Source: Tetrapyrgos nigripes
Taxonomy: Eukaryota > Basidiomycota > Agaricomycetes > Agaricales > Campanellaceae
Assembly: GCA_013368315.1 (NCBI GenBank)
Contig: JAACJM010000047.1
Location: 1 to 64,000 of the forward strand
Direction of reading: 5' to 3'
DNA length: 64,000 nucleotides
A model generated the notes under the pieces. It did no database searches. It had not been told where the DNA came from and saw nothing but the letters and a program-made list of their open reading frames with translations. Positions 1 to 13,808 of this stretch are shown piece after piece (the stretch's first letter is position 1; each line of letters begins with the position of its first letter). The position numbers were made by a program, and so were the translations under genes.

Positions 1-111
1 ACGGGCTCCGGTGAGGTCAGGGATGTGTTGAATAAGCTAGGGCTAGGCGGTAAACAGAACAGTCTACTGAAAGCGTCGTTCCCTACTACTACACGTCCAT
101 CAGAAAAGTAA
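1..111 (+). CDS. C-terminal end of an unidentified gene (5' part outside window)
   Basis: Frame 1 is open from the first base to TAA at 109-111 and gives 36 residues ending TRPSEK. The reading contains a plausible helical stretch (VRDVLNKLGL) and a Ser/Thr-rich tail, with codon use like the neighbouring genes. It would converge on VPS52, whose stop lies about 240 bp away. No family can be named from so little sequence. It could be the last exon of an upstream gene or a chance open frame. Confidence 0.4.
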   Translation, partial: TGSGEVRDVLNKLGLGGKQNSLLKASFPTTTRPSEK

Positions 112-348
112 TCCGACGTCGGTTGTATTTGCAGATTTCTGATGACTTATCATAGGCCTACAGAGATAATTTGTAGCGTCGTCGTACTACAATACTTACT
201 GCTGGACTACAATTCTTGGTCTGGTTCATCTATACTTTACTAGGTACTCAAGCTTGTATCGTTATTCACGTTTTACTCTACATGGACATGGATATTTGGA
301 CTGATCTCATTCTCCATAATCACATAAATTGAAGAGTGCTACGTGAAC

Positions 349-2623
349 CTACTGTCTTCTCTTTGCCTGACGAACCGAAACAAGTTTCCTTCGGGTCTCC
401 TCTTCTAGTTTGGACCAATAGGCTAGCTCGTTCTGGGACTTTGGATGAGCAGCTGATTGCACACCTTTCTGTAACGGAGTGTTAAGAATTCGCGTCGAGT
501 GAAGCCAGAAAGGTCACGTACATTGAGCCCTTGCAGTAAAATCTCGTATATCGTAGTTTGCGTTGAACCCTTCGCGATAGCATCGGTAATCTGGCTGACA
601 TACTTCTGAATCACCTTCTCTAGTTCTTGCCTGGTCCGCAACAAGCTGTCGTGGGTCAGCAGCTGGAAAATCATATCCATATCCTGTTCACTCACTTGGA
701 GAAGATCATGGTTTCTTCTTCTTGGTCGGTCAAGGAGACAAAGGCAGTGAATAGCATTACATATCGATTGCAAAGCTGAGGGTACTGAGCATGCTGTTTG
801 AAATGTTTGGGAGCATACTCACATGTTTGACGGTTCCCTCAGCGATGACCACGGTTCTGGAGAATAATCCAGAACCTGAGCCTTCAGCCACCTTTTTTAC
901 GGCTTCAATATTCTCATTCATTAGTTTCTGGAATAATGGCCACATTTGGAGACGAATTCCGAACAGGAAAGTGACAGCAGGTGGGCATTCACGATTTTCA
1001 ACCTCTGCAAGGACCTTCTCGGTCAGTCGGATCATCGTCAACAATGAGATTATAGGTGGAGAAGGATCAATGACGGTCTTGACAAATGTCTTTGGAAAGC
1101 AAATCAGCCAATTTTTGAGAATGCCGAGTCAGTCCATTGACTTACCTGGACGTATTCCAGTATTGGCTCAAATATTTGTTTCCATATTGTGTCTGTGCCA
1201 GCCTGTTCCTCCTTTGAAGGTCCCTTGGGAACACTCGGAATACTAATGCTCCCTGCTCGACTTCTAGACCCACCAAAATCTGAGCCAGAAATGGACTGAT
1301 GGTCCGTCGGACTTAGGAGGGCATCTGAGGAGAAGATGGAGTTAACCGAATCCTTGGAACGCATGGAAGGTTCGGGTGAAAAGAATGTCTTCACAAAGGT
1401 ATATTCCGCGGTCGCATTGTCCATGAAAACGATCAGAAGAGACCGGAGCAAAGCTTCCACTGGCTCTTTCTGTTGACAGACGTGAGCTTTCTCGTACACA
1501 TAAACCTCAAAGGACGTACATGTGTTTTGTCGTCTGCCATATATGCAAGAGTGACACTGGGCCCGTCAAGCTTTGCGTTTGCTAGCCGGTCAGTTTCCAA
1601 GACTTCCTTCTCTCCTGCTGTTATTGGCTCAAATTTGTCAACGCAACGAGACTGTAGTCCATGAGATAAACGTTATGATACATTCAGAGGAATGAAACGC
1701 TAACCTTAAGCCATCCCAGACTTCGTGCATAACGCCTAAATCCCGTTTCATAGTATGTGCGCGCAGCGCCTGTGTATGACCGTTGTACCTCGCTCGCGAC
1801 GGCTGGAGCTTGTCGTTGTAAGAAAGTGAACAACGGTCTATACTTGATCAGCACCGAAGTCTGTATGACTTGCATGTTCGTGGTTACACTTGAGCGAATA
1901 GGCTGGAATAAAGCCAAGAAAAAGGCTCGCAGCTTTGTGGCCGCCTAGGTTGTATCATAGATATGAGGATGAGTGATGACTTCAGACAATACTCTAGCCA
2001 AGACATACCACTATCCGCAAGCCCTCTACAACCTCCCCAAGTCTCTTGCTGCCTTAACACGCGAACGCGCTTTGGTCATCTCGAGATGTCGCTCAAACTC
2101 ATCTATTGCTGATACCCATGGCTCGCCAACGTCAGTGTCCAGAATTAAAGTTGCAACAGAGGGCGGAACGACAATGTCGGTAATGAGACTCGACAGCGGC
2201 TTCTCGATTTTCTGTAGACAAGTTAAGTTCTCCATCTGAATACCACAGCTCATCACGTACCCGGCGACTCTTCAACCGGCCCTCTATATCCTTACTTCTG
2301 TCTTGCAAGTCGGATATTTGGCCGGAAACCGCAGACAGGTCTTTCTGAAATGTAGACAGGAAGGATTCTAGCGAGTCCAATAGGCTGACGCTTGTCTGTC
2401 GATATCTTCAGAGGATGCAATTTATAGCCTCCAAGGTGACATACCTCGACCTGTTCATGCAATTCTACGAACTCCTTTGCCCGCGTACTATCTTGGGAAG
2501 ACAACTTCTGAGAGGGTGAAGCTTAAGAACTTGCTTTACAGACGTACAAGGTACTTGTTGAAGATCTAAAGTGAGTTTGTGAGCGGACAGAGTATTGCAG
2601 AGAAGAGGATAGTTACCAGTCAT
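349..2623 (-). CDS. VPS52: Vacuolar protein sorting protein 52, GARP/EARP tethering subunit
   Basis: Vps52 is a subunit of the GARP tethering complex, which captures endosome-derived vesicles at the trans-Golgi. The spliced product follows the family order: an N-terminal coiled coil (DLQQ, then a heptad segment near SFLSTFQKDLSAVSGQI), the stretch DIVVPPSVATLILD, the core LIKYRPLFTFL, then EALLRS and LMDNATAEY-like blocks. Start: ATG at 2623 opens a tiny exon (MT) spliced through an intron at 2616 to DLQQ, then phase 0 through another short intron to KLSSQD. This leaves out the ~90 residues that precede this point in the human protein. At least eight introns are needed. The C-terminus, after an LRTRQELEKVIQKYV segment, is unusual: the conserved INNYD region of human Vps52 is not seen and the protein ends in a basic tail (AKRRQ). 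Stop TAG is at 349-351. The identity is solid; both termini are less certain. Confidence 0.85.
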
Positions 2624-2727
2624 TCTAATCAACGTGCAACACGAAAAATCGAGTTCGGTCAGACGTGTCGAGCGCAAAACACTAATGAGCTGACGTAATA
2701 CATTTGCTATGGTAGTACAGTACATTG

Positions 2728-4671
2728 TCACGACAGAGCGTAATGTAGCGACGAAGTAGTCGTATAATGAGACATTGGCATCTGTACAGGCTGCATCTGA
2801 TGCTGCGGAACCATGTTCATCATCGGCCGAACGATTTGTTGTTCGTCTTCGGTCTCGTTCCCCAGATCATGGTAATTATTCCAGTCAAAGCCCGCAGGAT
2901 CCTCCACCAGCCCTTCAACGACATTGTGAAAGTCTGGCGGTTTGTTTTGGGGATCATTCAGCCATCGTTTGCTCAGCATCCAACTTGCAACACCTTTCGG
3001 TGGAAGCTGTAACCCCTCTCGAGAAGATCCAACCACACGCTCCAGCCTGCCCACGCCCCGTTTTATCTGAGAAGCCACAGATCGGTCTTCCTCGTCCAGT
3101 ATAGCAAAGAAGGCCACCATGCGCGAGCTACGCCATGCCTGTCCATGAGTGCGAACATACTTTGTCGATGTCTCATCTTCATCAGACTCCTCCGAAGACA
3201 TGCATTCCAGCTGCAGAGCGCCGTCAAAAGTAACGTGTTCGAAAGCTGCAATTCTCAGTCGTGCCTCTGAACGACCGTTGAGTTTCTGGAAAGAACCGCA
3301 GTGAGTATGGATAGTCAAAGGCCTGAACATGCGCCTTACGGTTTTCTTCCTAGAAAGCCTCCTTGCCTTCTGTGCCTTTACATCATCGCGTTTCCTCTGA
3401 TGTTTCGCTTCTTGAGTATCCCTCTGTGCCTTGAATTTTTGGCGAAACGTCGTGAAACACTGATCGAAAGCGGCGTCCATAGACTTTTGACTGAACTCCT
3501 TCTCTGATACGTGTTTATACTTTCTTCGATTGCTCTTCAGGTCTGCCAAGATCCGTTTTTTCATGCGCGCGTTATGAACAGATTGCTTGGGAGTTTTGTC
3601 CCAAACAAAACGAACCGGCTGAGAGGTTTCAAGGGTGATGCCCTCCTGATGACTGTCGGGTAGTTCCTTATCAGTTTCGAGTTCCATGGAATGGAGGATT
3701 TGAGTACGCATTGCTTTCTGCAGGGAAAGGTTTAGAACTGGAATCAGTAGGCGTTACATGGAGACATACGTGTATTGTATAACACCTCTTGTCATGGTTG
3801 TTTCTGCGTCTTGCAACAGGAGGTTCCGAGGATGAACTGGATGAACGGGAGTGGTCGGAATCGGAATCACTTGATGATGAGACGGTTTTACGTCTTTTCT
3901 TGGTACTTGAACGGTTGTAAACAGAACGAGGTGATGGTGCGGGCGAGGTAGAAGTCGAGGGAGTGATGGAATGCATAATTGGAGAAGGATCATGTTGTTG
4001 AATAGGTTTCCACAGCAAGGTATTAGCCTGCTGCAACGACTGTTCATTATTGGGGTTTGGTAGACTTTGCGTGGAAGACCCTTGCACGAAGACAGGCTGA
4101 GTAATGTCAGAATGCTGGGAAACGGGGGAAATTGGGGAGGAAGAGTATGTCGGCGTTGGCAATTGCAGGGAAGGTGTGGAATGTGTCATTGGAAACATAG
4201 TAGGCGAACCAGACGAAGCATTATGAATGCTGAGCGCTGAGCGAAGAAGGGTAACTTCCTGCTTCAACTCAGAGACTTGTTTCTCCATCTCGGCCTGTCT
4301 CTGCTGATATCTCTGCTCCTGTTCCTGTTCCCAAGCTATCCGACGTTTGCGTTCAGCTTCTTGTTCGAGACTTGTCTGAGACACGATACGAAGGAGCTCT
4401 TGAACAGCTTGGACTCCTTCTGAAGAGGGACGTGACCTACTACGAGTTGAATGGTCTGAAATCTACTGACAAGGAGAACTCAAAAAAAATACCTAGCGGC
4501 AAGAGCAGACGGTGGCTCCGCAATGGCCAATTCTAGCTCACTTCTGTGAGGGGCATAATGTTGCTGAGGAGTTTGTACAACTGCCTGAAATTGTGGTGAA
4601 TAAGTGGCGCTATTCCGCGATCTTTGACTGAGATTGGGATTCAGAGCATCTGAGAGCTCGCTGGAGCCCAT
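2728..4671 (-). CDS. Hypothetical protein with coiled coil and Ser-rich basic region
   Basis: I do not recognise a named family, though the C-terminal block resembles predicted proteins of mushroom fungi. ATG at 4671 gives MGSSELSDAL. The middle has a Glu/Gln/Arg-rich coiled coil (AERKRRIAWEQEQEQRY), followed by Ser/Pro/Thr-rich disorder, a basic possible nuclear signal (STKKRRKTV) and an SDSDSDHSRSSSSSS run. A phase-0 intron at about 3721-3770 joins to the C-terminal half, and another in-frame intron of about 54 nt near 3300-3350 (GTAAGG donor) removes an 18-codon stretch that otherwise reads through. The C-terminal half carries an acidic stretch (SSEESDEDE), then YVRTHGQAWRSSRMVAFFA and SWMLSKRW blocks, which look like the conserved part. 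The intron near 4440-4540 is not fully resolved. It is divergent from RPN11, with 135 bp between start codons. A nuclear role is inference. Confidence 0.7.
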
Positions 4672-4806
4672 AATTTCCGAGAAAAGACGTCAGTGCTGTT
4701 TTAGGAGTCTGTTTTGTTTGGGTTAGACGCTAGAGACAAACAAATGCCCAAGGGCGACGCGTAAGCTCGCGTGTCTTCGTGAAACCAATCTTTCACTTTT
4801 GCCACC

Positions 4807-5989
<1,183 letters not shown>

Positions 5990-6548
5990 TAGTGGTGCTG
6001 ATGCAGCGGAGAGTATTGTAAGCTAGACTCGAGTGTTAATGCATCCTCACCAAGACGGAGATAGATTCAAGATAGCAAACTCCACAGGGTCTCGGTTTTG
6101 TAATTTCGCATCATCCAGGTGATAGTCGGAACGTGGTCTTAGTGGGTCATAGGCAACCACTATTGTGCCCATCCGTGAATTCTTAGACATTATCTAGATT
6201 TATGGAGCTACTCCTAATAGTTGCTAGCACGACCATATATTCATCCGTTAGTTTTCTCACCTGGGGCCTGACGGGCAAAAGCTGGTCGTCTTCAGAAGGT
6301 CTCACAGAGTCCTGAATAACCAACCCAAAAGGAAGGCTGACTGGCCACGATTACTCTTCCCTGACATTTGATGGTCCGGGTCTCGACCGGCAACACGCAA
6401 TATGAAGCAAGAAGACACGGTGAGACACGGTGTACCCTGAGATAGATTACACCTTTTGAAACTGCGAGCGTCACCATCTCGACTGTACCAGTGCTATTGA
6501 TAGAACCAAATTAGAAGTATTGGTAAGATAACCTGGGTTGGTGGAGGT
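5990..6548. other. Convergent intergenic region, no gene seen
   Basis: This stretch separates the stop codons of RPN11 (+) and the mitochondrial S18 gene (-), so it should hold both 3' UTRs and poly(A) sites. The longest open frame is about 61 codons on the minus strand, with no splice support and no family resemblance. No tRNA-like A/B boxes or repeats were noticed. Confidence 0.6.
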
Positions 6549-7196
6549 CTAATTACTGTCTGCTGCACCGCTGCGTATGTTTTTTCTCCTGAGAATGGGT
6601 ATAACACCCATCACCTTTGCCCTCCGAATAGCTTTCCCCAAGCGTCTTTGGCTTTTCTTGGTTAGGCCGGTGATACTACGGGGGAGTATCTTGCCCATAT
6701 CCGTCACGAAAACAGAAAGTACGGATGGATTAAGTGCTTGGTCGAGAGGATCCACGTCTTGGAGGTAGAACGGGTCATGCTTACAGGCGTCCTTTTTGGA
6801 GGGACCGACGGCAGGACGCTTTCTGGGGGCAGCCTTTCGCTTCACTACCGACTCGTAGCTGAGCCGGTTTGGAGTTATGAACTAGTGCGACGCGTCAGAG
6901 GACGAATAGTCTAGAGAGAAGGGTACGAACATCATTGGCTTCAAAGTTGCGAAACGCAGAGCGGTTGTTATTGTCTTGGAAGGCTAGGGCACATGAGCAA
7001 GTAGCTTTTTGATTGTACGAAGAGACGTACTGGAAGGCGAGGAGGCGGAAAATTCGTCGCTTTGGAGAGAGGTACCGAGATCTGAGAGGGTCAAACCATC
7101 GTCTTCTGCTGGACGACGAGCAGAAGAAGAGAGGGCGGCTACAGAGGGACGTAGGAGCGACTGAGGCCGGGCTACACGTCTAAGGACGGAAAACAT
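6549..7196 (-). CDS. RSM18: Mitochondrial small-subunit ribosomal protein bS18m
   Basis: The C-terminal exon encodes a bS18 domain: KHDPFYLQDVDPLDQALNP, a Met-Gly-Lys turn, then ITGLTKKSQRRLGKAIRRAK followed by MGVIP, the rRNA-binding helix typical of fungal mitochondrial S18. The first exon starts at ATG 7196 (MFSVLRRVARP) with the Arg/Ser-rich, acid-free look of a mitochondrial targeting peptide. It splices through a 48-nt intron with a strong GTACGT donor (near 7042) into a middle exon containing NRSAFRNFEANDVRT. The splice between the middle and last exon (around 6850-6910) can be drawn in more than one way. It is divergent from RIM15, with 273 bp between starts. Confidence 0.88.
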
Positions 7197-7469
7197 AAAA
7201 ATTGAGCACGTGGTATGAGGATTTACTCCCGATTCACGGCAACGACCGAAGAGCACCTCTTCTCGACAGACACCGCTCCAGACCATAGTCCAGTCGTCGC
7301 TGCCCAGCTTCTTCTCTCCTTACCACCACCACCACCCCCGCCCAGTCTCCCCTAGGTCCCCCTCTTTGCTCATATGTCGTCCTAGTTCTCTTGCAATCGA
7401 GTACTACTATCTGTCTTCTCGAGTCTCCTCCCTCCTCTTCCCGGCTTCTCAGCACTCTTGTCTCTTTCC

Positions 7470-10400
7470 ATGTCAGATTCTGGTATCTATCGTCGCCAGC
7501 CACCAAGTCCTCTCATCTTTTCCCCAGAAACCATCCTTTCGCCCCCATCCTCCCAGAGCAGTCAAAATGCATCTGGGTCAAACACCGTTTCCATGCCCTT
7601 CGTGCGCCGCCACGTAACTCGTCGCCTTAGAGCCGCCAAGGCAGAGTGCGATAAAGAGCTTCAGCGAGTTACCAACAACATTACCGCTTTTTTCGAGGAA
7701 AGACTCAAGGACGGCGAGTACGACACAGACCGTGAATTCAGAGACCGCGACAGAGACTCCCAGATTGGTGATGCTGACCACCTCCGAGATCCCTGTGTCT
7801 TTCAACCCGGAGAGCTCAGATCAGCTTTTCAGGTAGACGAGTCTAGCTCAGACGGTGGTTATGAGGCCGAAATGGAATACCACAGCCGCCATAGTCGACA
7901 ACGTGGGTTCTCCGACGACGACCTCTACTACTCGCCTGTGCTAACTCATTCTCCTTATATTCCTGCAGCATCATCAACATCGTCAATGAGTCCTGGTGCT
8001 CTACGAAGACAACAAGCTATCCCCTGGGAACGTCCATTATCCTCCTCCATGTCATCCAGTGTCGTCTCCTCATCCCCGGCAAGTTCCACTGTCATGCTTC
8101 CCGAAGTTCCTCTCACCCGTAAACCAACTAATCCCTCACCCGCAACATCATCCTGGTCTAATCAGAATCCCTCATCACGTCGACTTTCACGATCCATCCA
8201 TATCCCTTCACGTCCATCACATTCCGGCCAGAGCTCACGCTCCACCTCTCGCTCCCGTTCTCCATTACCCCCTCTTCACACCCACGCCTCCTTCTCTGAC
8301 TATAACTCTGCCGGCCCCTCATCTTCGAGCAACAATAGGCGTAGTTCACGCATATTGATTGATGATCCAATTGATCCCATCATGACCACCCTTTATGAAC
8401 TCATCGGCGTCGCCACTGATATCATCGAGATGTCGATAAACCAGCTCACTGCACACCCTAAAGCCTGCGAAGCTCTTGTCCAGAGAGTACAGAACATAGG
8501 CAAAGCTTGGGACGAGCATCCTGACTGGCACGGGCGCAATTGGTATGTCCAGGTTCTTCTTGCCCTTGCGAGCCTCAGTCGTGTGGTGGAATGGTGGGAA
8601 GCCGAAAAGTCGTTCTGGAATTTCAACGATAATGATGACGAGCAGGAAGAGCTACTACTCTTTGTCATGAAGCCTCCAGATGACGCGGCAGAACCCGTCC
8701 ATCCGATGGAAACGGTGCCTACACCCACTACTGGGAAGCAAGACCACGAGTTGGAGAATTTCCGATTGAATCCCGAAGAAAACAACCTGCGTTTACATCG
8801 ACCTGCCAGTCAAAGTCGCAGATCGAGGGATGAGCAGCCGAAGAGCCTTACTAGTTCCCATGAGACTCGTCCCGAACTTCACTCTCGCCATCCTTCCAAA
8901 GCACATGATCATGAGTCAGCCAGGGTTCTTGCAACTGAAAGGTTAAGGCTACAAGCGGAAACGGCCCAAAACCAAAACATTGTCTTGGAGCTCAGCTTGG
9001 ATGGCGATCATTTGATTTGGATCAATTATGCTTGGAGAGTGGTAGTAGGGTAAGCTGACCACTCTTTCCCAGTGTTACTCGTTCTGACACATGCCTTACA
9101 GAACTGAGCCAGACGAGTTCTTTGGAACACGAGTATCAGCTCTTCTTCATCCCGCCGATGCCCAAGTGTTCAATGCGGCTACGAGCCGTCTCTTGGCCGA
9201 TGATTCTCATACTGTTGAAGCCAGATTCAAACTCAGAGTCGTCCCCGAAGACGATCGAGAAGTTCCGCAAGGACAGGCCCCTTATCAACAGATGGAGGGT
9301 AAAGGCATGCTGATGATTGATCGTGAAGATGGGGAACCGTCCCATACGATGTGGGTCATCAGGCCGATTGCACCTCAGCGGTATGAGTATGAAGTGCCTT
9401 ACTCTCAGGCCGTGTTACCGGACGTTCTCAGTCCTTCCGATGTCGAATCACCACCTGAAAGTGCCGACGTGGAAACCGAACCTCCTATGGAGTCATCTTT
9501 ACCTTTCCAAACTCCAATCTGCATCCAACCTATCCTTTGTCGAATATGCGAATGTCAAATACCTCAGTGGTACTTTGAGAAGCACAGTGAGACCTGTGTG
9601 GAGACACACCGGCTGGAGTACGAAATAATGGAGTGTAATGAATCCATAGGGGAGCTAAGGAACACCATTAGGGACTTGGGTGCGCTCATGGACGGTAGTT
9701 CTTCGTCACCTACACCAGAGTATCGGGGCATGCCCATCTTCTCCCCTTCGTCTTCCCCAGTCATCTCTTCACCCCTGCAGTTGTTTCGTGCCAACAAGAT
9801 GCAAAGGTTTGGAGTCAAGAAGATGCAACGTAGGTTGCTGGACCAGCTGGATGATATCTTACAGGTTGCGGCTGAAGTCTCAATACCATCGTTGAAGGAG
9901 GAAGAAGCCAAAGAACCCATTGAACGTCAACGGCTTCTTTCGCCTGGATCGGAGAGGAAAATGTCTCAGATTAGGAATTGGAGCAAACCTAACATTGAGG
10001 ATGGAGCGTTGACTCAGTTGGTGCAGGATGTCGAGAGGGTGATGAGGAGCAAAATTGATAATGTCGTGCGCATGCAGAATACAATTCGGTATGCTGAGAA
10101 GATCTGGAACGAATGGCAGGAGAGAGTCGGTGCCTATCTCAATGATGAGGATAGTAGTGGAAGTGAAAGCAGTGGCGAAGAGGAGGAGGACAATGTCGAC
10201 GAGGGGCATGATGCTTCAGGAACTCCAGATGCTTTAGGGTTGAAGCTGGGCAGCGAAGACGTGATAGACGATGCATCAAGCACTACTTCGGAGTATGCGT
10301 TCACTAGCCACTCATCGTCAGATCCAACACCCATGGCTTCCTCTTCCCCAGTTCCGTTGGCCACTCCTCTCCTGATCTCTCTCGTCCTAGTTCTACAGCT

Positions 10401-13400
10401 CCGGTTACTTCTTTGCCCTACAGTACTAGGCACACACGTTCATCAACCCCTTCCTCCATATCGTCACCTCTTGCTCGTGCCGCACCTATTGTCGCCCCGT
10501 CTTCTCATGAAGACAACGTTCCTGCGATGAGTCTGGACGAGCCTCATCCTGGTCGTCTCACAATCCAAACCCGTAAATCTTCCTCCAATTTGCTCGAGCC
10601 TAAATTTATTGTTACTCCACCAGCCTCACCCCAAGTAGGACCTAAAGATGCTCCTTCCGGTGCTTCTGGCCTCAATAGAGAGCCATCCATGAAGCGTAGT
10701 CATCGTCGTCATTCCACTGTCAATCCCACTATGAGCCCTGGTGGTCCTCTCTCTCCTCGGCAACCTTCAGCCGCTCCTCTCTCTCGGACAAACCCTACCT
10801 CCATCAAAGATTTCGACATCATCAAACCCATCAGTAAAGGTGCTTTTGGTTCCGTATTCCTGGCGAAGAAGAAGGCGACTGGCGACTATTTCGCCATCAA
10901 AGTCTTAAAGAAGGCAGACATGATTGCGAAGAATCAAATTACCAATGTCAAAGCCGAGCGTATGATCTTGATGAAGCAGGCTGAATCGCCGTTTGTGGCT
11001 AAACTCTACTTCACTTTCCAGAGCAAGGAGAACTTGTATCTAGTCATGGAGTACCTCAATGGTGGTGATTGTGGCAACTTGATCAAGTCTCTAGGTGCCT
11101 TACCGGAAGAGTGGGCTAAGAACTACATCGCCGAAGTTGTTCTTGGCTTGGAATATCTTCATGAAAGGGGTATCATCCATCGGTGAGTTCAAGCATTCCT
11201 TTCTTATCGCTAGTGTACTGAACGCCCCTACTAGTGACCTCAAACCCGACAACCTACTCATTGACCAGCATGGGCATCTGAAGCTGACCGACTTTGGTCT
11301 CAGTAGGATCGGTTTACTTGGCCGTCAAACTCGTGAAGGTCAAGTTAGTCGACCCTACACCAGATACAACTCTCGGTCTCGTCCTCCCTCAATCGACGCT
11401 GCTTATCTGTCTTCTCCACTGTTTAACAATGACGTGAACGGTTCGTATTTTAACCAACGTACACACCCGATCCCTCGCTTTGGAAGTTCGCCTTATCTGT
11501 CTTCCACAGATGATGTCGGCGAAGTGAGTAGCGATTTCGGTGTACAACGACGACGTTCTGGCAAGGCCGACAGTCCATTACAATCATTTGCCACAGAGCT
11601 GACAACGGATTTACGGTCCCACTCCCATTCGAACTCCAATTCGAACTCGGCTAGTGGAACCCCTCCAGGAGATCAGAAGTTTGTTGGTACACCAGACTAT
11701 CTCGCTCCTGAGACTATCCTTGGTCTTCGTGGTGATGACACGGCAGTGGATTGGGTGCGTACCTTTCTGTAGTAGTGTCATTAAGATGCAACTAACGTAC
11801 TCTAATTGCAGTGGGCACTCGGTGTAATCGCCTATGAGTTTCTCTACGGCATACCACCTTTCAACGATGAAACTCCTGAAAAGGTGTTCGAAAACATTCT
11901 TTCCGGCCACATCGAATGGCATGAGGAATGGGTGGATTTCTCACCAGAGGCGCGTGACTTCATGCAGCGTTTGTTGGTGACTGACCCTTCTTTACGTTTG
12001 GGAGCAAATGGAGCAGACGAAGTCAAGAGTCATCCTTGGTTTGATAGTATCGACTGGGACAGGCTAACGACTGAAGAAGCAGCGTTTGTTCCGAATGCCC
12101 AAGATCCCGAGTCAACTGAATATTTCGATCCTCGCGGGGCTGTCCCCATGACTTTCCACGATGACGACCAAATTGCCATTGCTGCTGAATCATCGGGGGC
12201 TTCTCTGTGGATACGTCCATGCCGCCTCCTTCATTACCTTTACCCATCACGGGTAACAGGGAAAGTGGATCAGTCTCGACACCCAGTGATGAATTCGGAT
12301 CGTTCAGTTTCAAGAATCTTCCCGTCCTCAAGCAGAAGAACGACGATGTCATTCGCAAGCTGAAGACGGATCAGATGGTGCCGCTCACTGAAACTACGGG
12401 TCTACATTCCAGGAGGAAAAGTATTTCTCATCGGATCAAGAAGCCTGAAAAGTTGGTCACTACGATGGAACCCTCTTCCAAGGTCATACCGACAAATCCC
12501 CCCTCGCCAGCCACGTCCACCTCCTCAATAGCGTCTTCGCCGTCCCGTGCCAGTCTTCCTCCTTCAACACCCGGGAGTGCTGGTGGGGGACATGCGCGTA
12601 AACCTTCCGAACTTGGGGCAGTGGAAAGATTCAAGCATAATCAGCTCGAAGGGCTTGACCGCCGTAATTCGATGCCGAGTCGTTTGCGGACAGCGTCAGT
12701 GTCAAGCGGCGGTGACGGGTCTGGGTCGGAAACCTGGAATTCCTCGGTTGGACATGGGTCTATGTACACGCCACCCTCATCTGTTCATTCTATTGACCTC
12801 AGGAAAGGACCCGATCCAAATGATCGCGCTGTAACGTGTTTGCTAGCCGAGGACAACCCCATCACGGCGAAGATGATTGAGACGTTGTTGATACGGCTGG
12901 GCTGTCGATGTGTGGTTGTTGCTGATGGTTCAGAGGCCATCAGTGTGGCAATGGGTGATATCAGTAAGTCGTTACGATCTGCATTTCGTTGCACAGCTGA
13001 TCTGTTGGACCGCAGAATTCGACTGCATATTGATGGATATCTATATGCCAGTTTGTGAGTTCCTGATTGGTTGACTGCATGTCGAGTAGTGTCTCAATGG
13101 TATTTTTTTTTTACAGTGGACGGAGAGGGTGCTGCACGGTACATCAAAAGCACAAACAGCAAGAACACTAACACGCCAATTATTGCTGTAAGTGCATACA
13201 GTGGCGTCGACCAAAGTGAAGGAAGCAACGTGTTTGCTGCATATCTGTCGAAACCTCTTAACAAAGCGGATTTGATAGGTAGGTGTAGTCTGGTCGCACG
13301 CAGTATTTGATACTGAAATCCACCTTGTACAGCGGTCTTTCGGCAACTGGGATTCAAAACAACCACGATGCAAGGGCCCGGCTCAACGAAGGTCACGGCA

Positions 13401-13442
13401 TCGCGCATTGCAGCTACTACTAATACTGTTCCTGTTTCATGA
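7470..13442 (+). CDS. RIM15: RIM15-type AGC protein kinase with PAS, zinc-finger and response-regulator domains
   Basis: Rim15 kinases (Cek1 in fission yeast) integrate nutrient and stress signals to drive quiescence and stress gene expression. Exons inferred: 7470-9049, 9102-10292, 10352-11182, 11235-11754, 11812-12206, 12260 to about 12971, then three short exons to TGA at 13442, giving roughly 1,800 residues. Order: disordered Ser-rich N-terminus; a PAS-like fold spanning the first intron (VGTEPDEFFGTRVSALLHP); a Cys/His cluster CRICECQIP...H...C; an AGC kinase from about residue 1075 with glycine loop SKGAFGSV, AIKVLKK, the HRDLKPDN loop split by an intron, DFGLSR, and GTPDYLAPE after a long activation-segment insertion; then a receiver domain with acidic pair LAEDN, phosphoacceptor ILMDIYMP and lysine LSKPL. 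Two apparent frame breaks (10293 and 12207) resolve as introns. Start ATG 7470 gives MSDSGIYRR. Confidence 0.93.
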
Positions 13443-13808
13443 TCATTTCACGCTCGTTTATGTACACAAAATGTCGCTTTTTGCTTTCTATTCCTTCATT
13501 TCGACCTTCTTGTTGGTTTTCGTACATGCCCACTCATACTTTTCAGTCAGTCATCTCTACTTTTCTCATTCATTTTCTGGTAGCATTCGTCTTCCCACTC
13601 ACGAGCATTTCTTCTGCATCATCTTCATTGGCATTTCTCTCTGCAATTGTTTTTCGAACTGCTGTACGTTATATATATGAGGGAACAGAGTATATAGCGC
13701 TGATTGACGCCGGAGATGGATATATTGTAAGAAAGCGCACGCCGCAGTAGGAACCGCCGGACAGTATGAGAAACCAAAATGGGTTGATCATGAGCGCAGC
13801 GCTGTGTC
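13443..13808. other. Intergenic region with pyrimidine-rich tract
   Basis: This lies between RIM15 and the UIM gene, both on the plus strand. Its first ~220 bases are strongly T/C-rich on the plus strand, followed by short TATATA runs near 13667-13680 and 13719-13724. Frames are open here only because of the base bias, and I see no protein-like reading. It probably holds the RIM15 3' UTR and the promoter of the next gene. Confidence 0.5.

Noticed and set aside
2624..2731. N-terminal extension of VPS52 upstream of 2623
   Set aside because: The extra residues do not resemble the family, and the frame overlaps the 3' end of the upstream gene.
6292..6477. Small minus-strand open frame of 61 codons between RPN11 and RSM18
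   Set aside because: Not protein-like, no splice or family support, lies in a region expected to be 3' UTR.
10260..10420. Apparent frameshift inside RIM15
   Set aside because: A 59-nt intron at 10293-10351 (GTATGC donor, CCCCAG acceptor) restores the frame with phase 2.
12180..12270. Second apparent frameshift inside RIM15
   Set aside because: An intron at 12207-12259 (GTGGAT...AACAG) joins the two frames in phase.
13443..13750. Open plus-strand frames rich in Phe/Ser/Leu after RIM15
   Set aside because: They reflect the pyrimidine-rich sequence of a 3' region; no start context, splice sites or conserved motifs.
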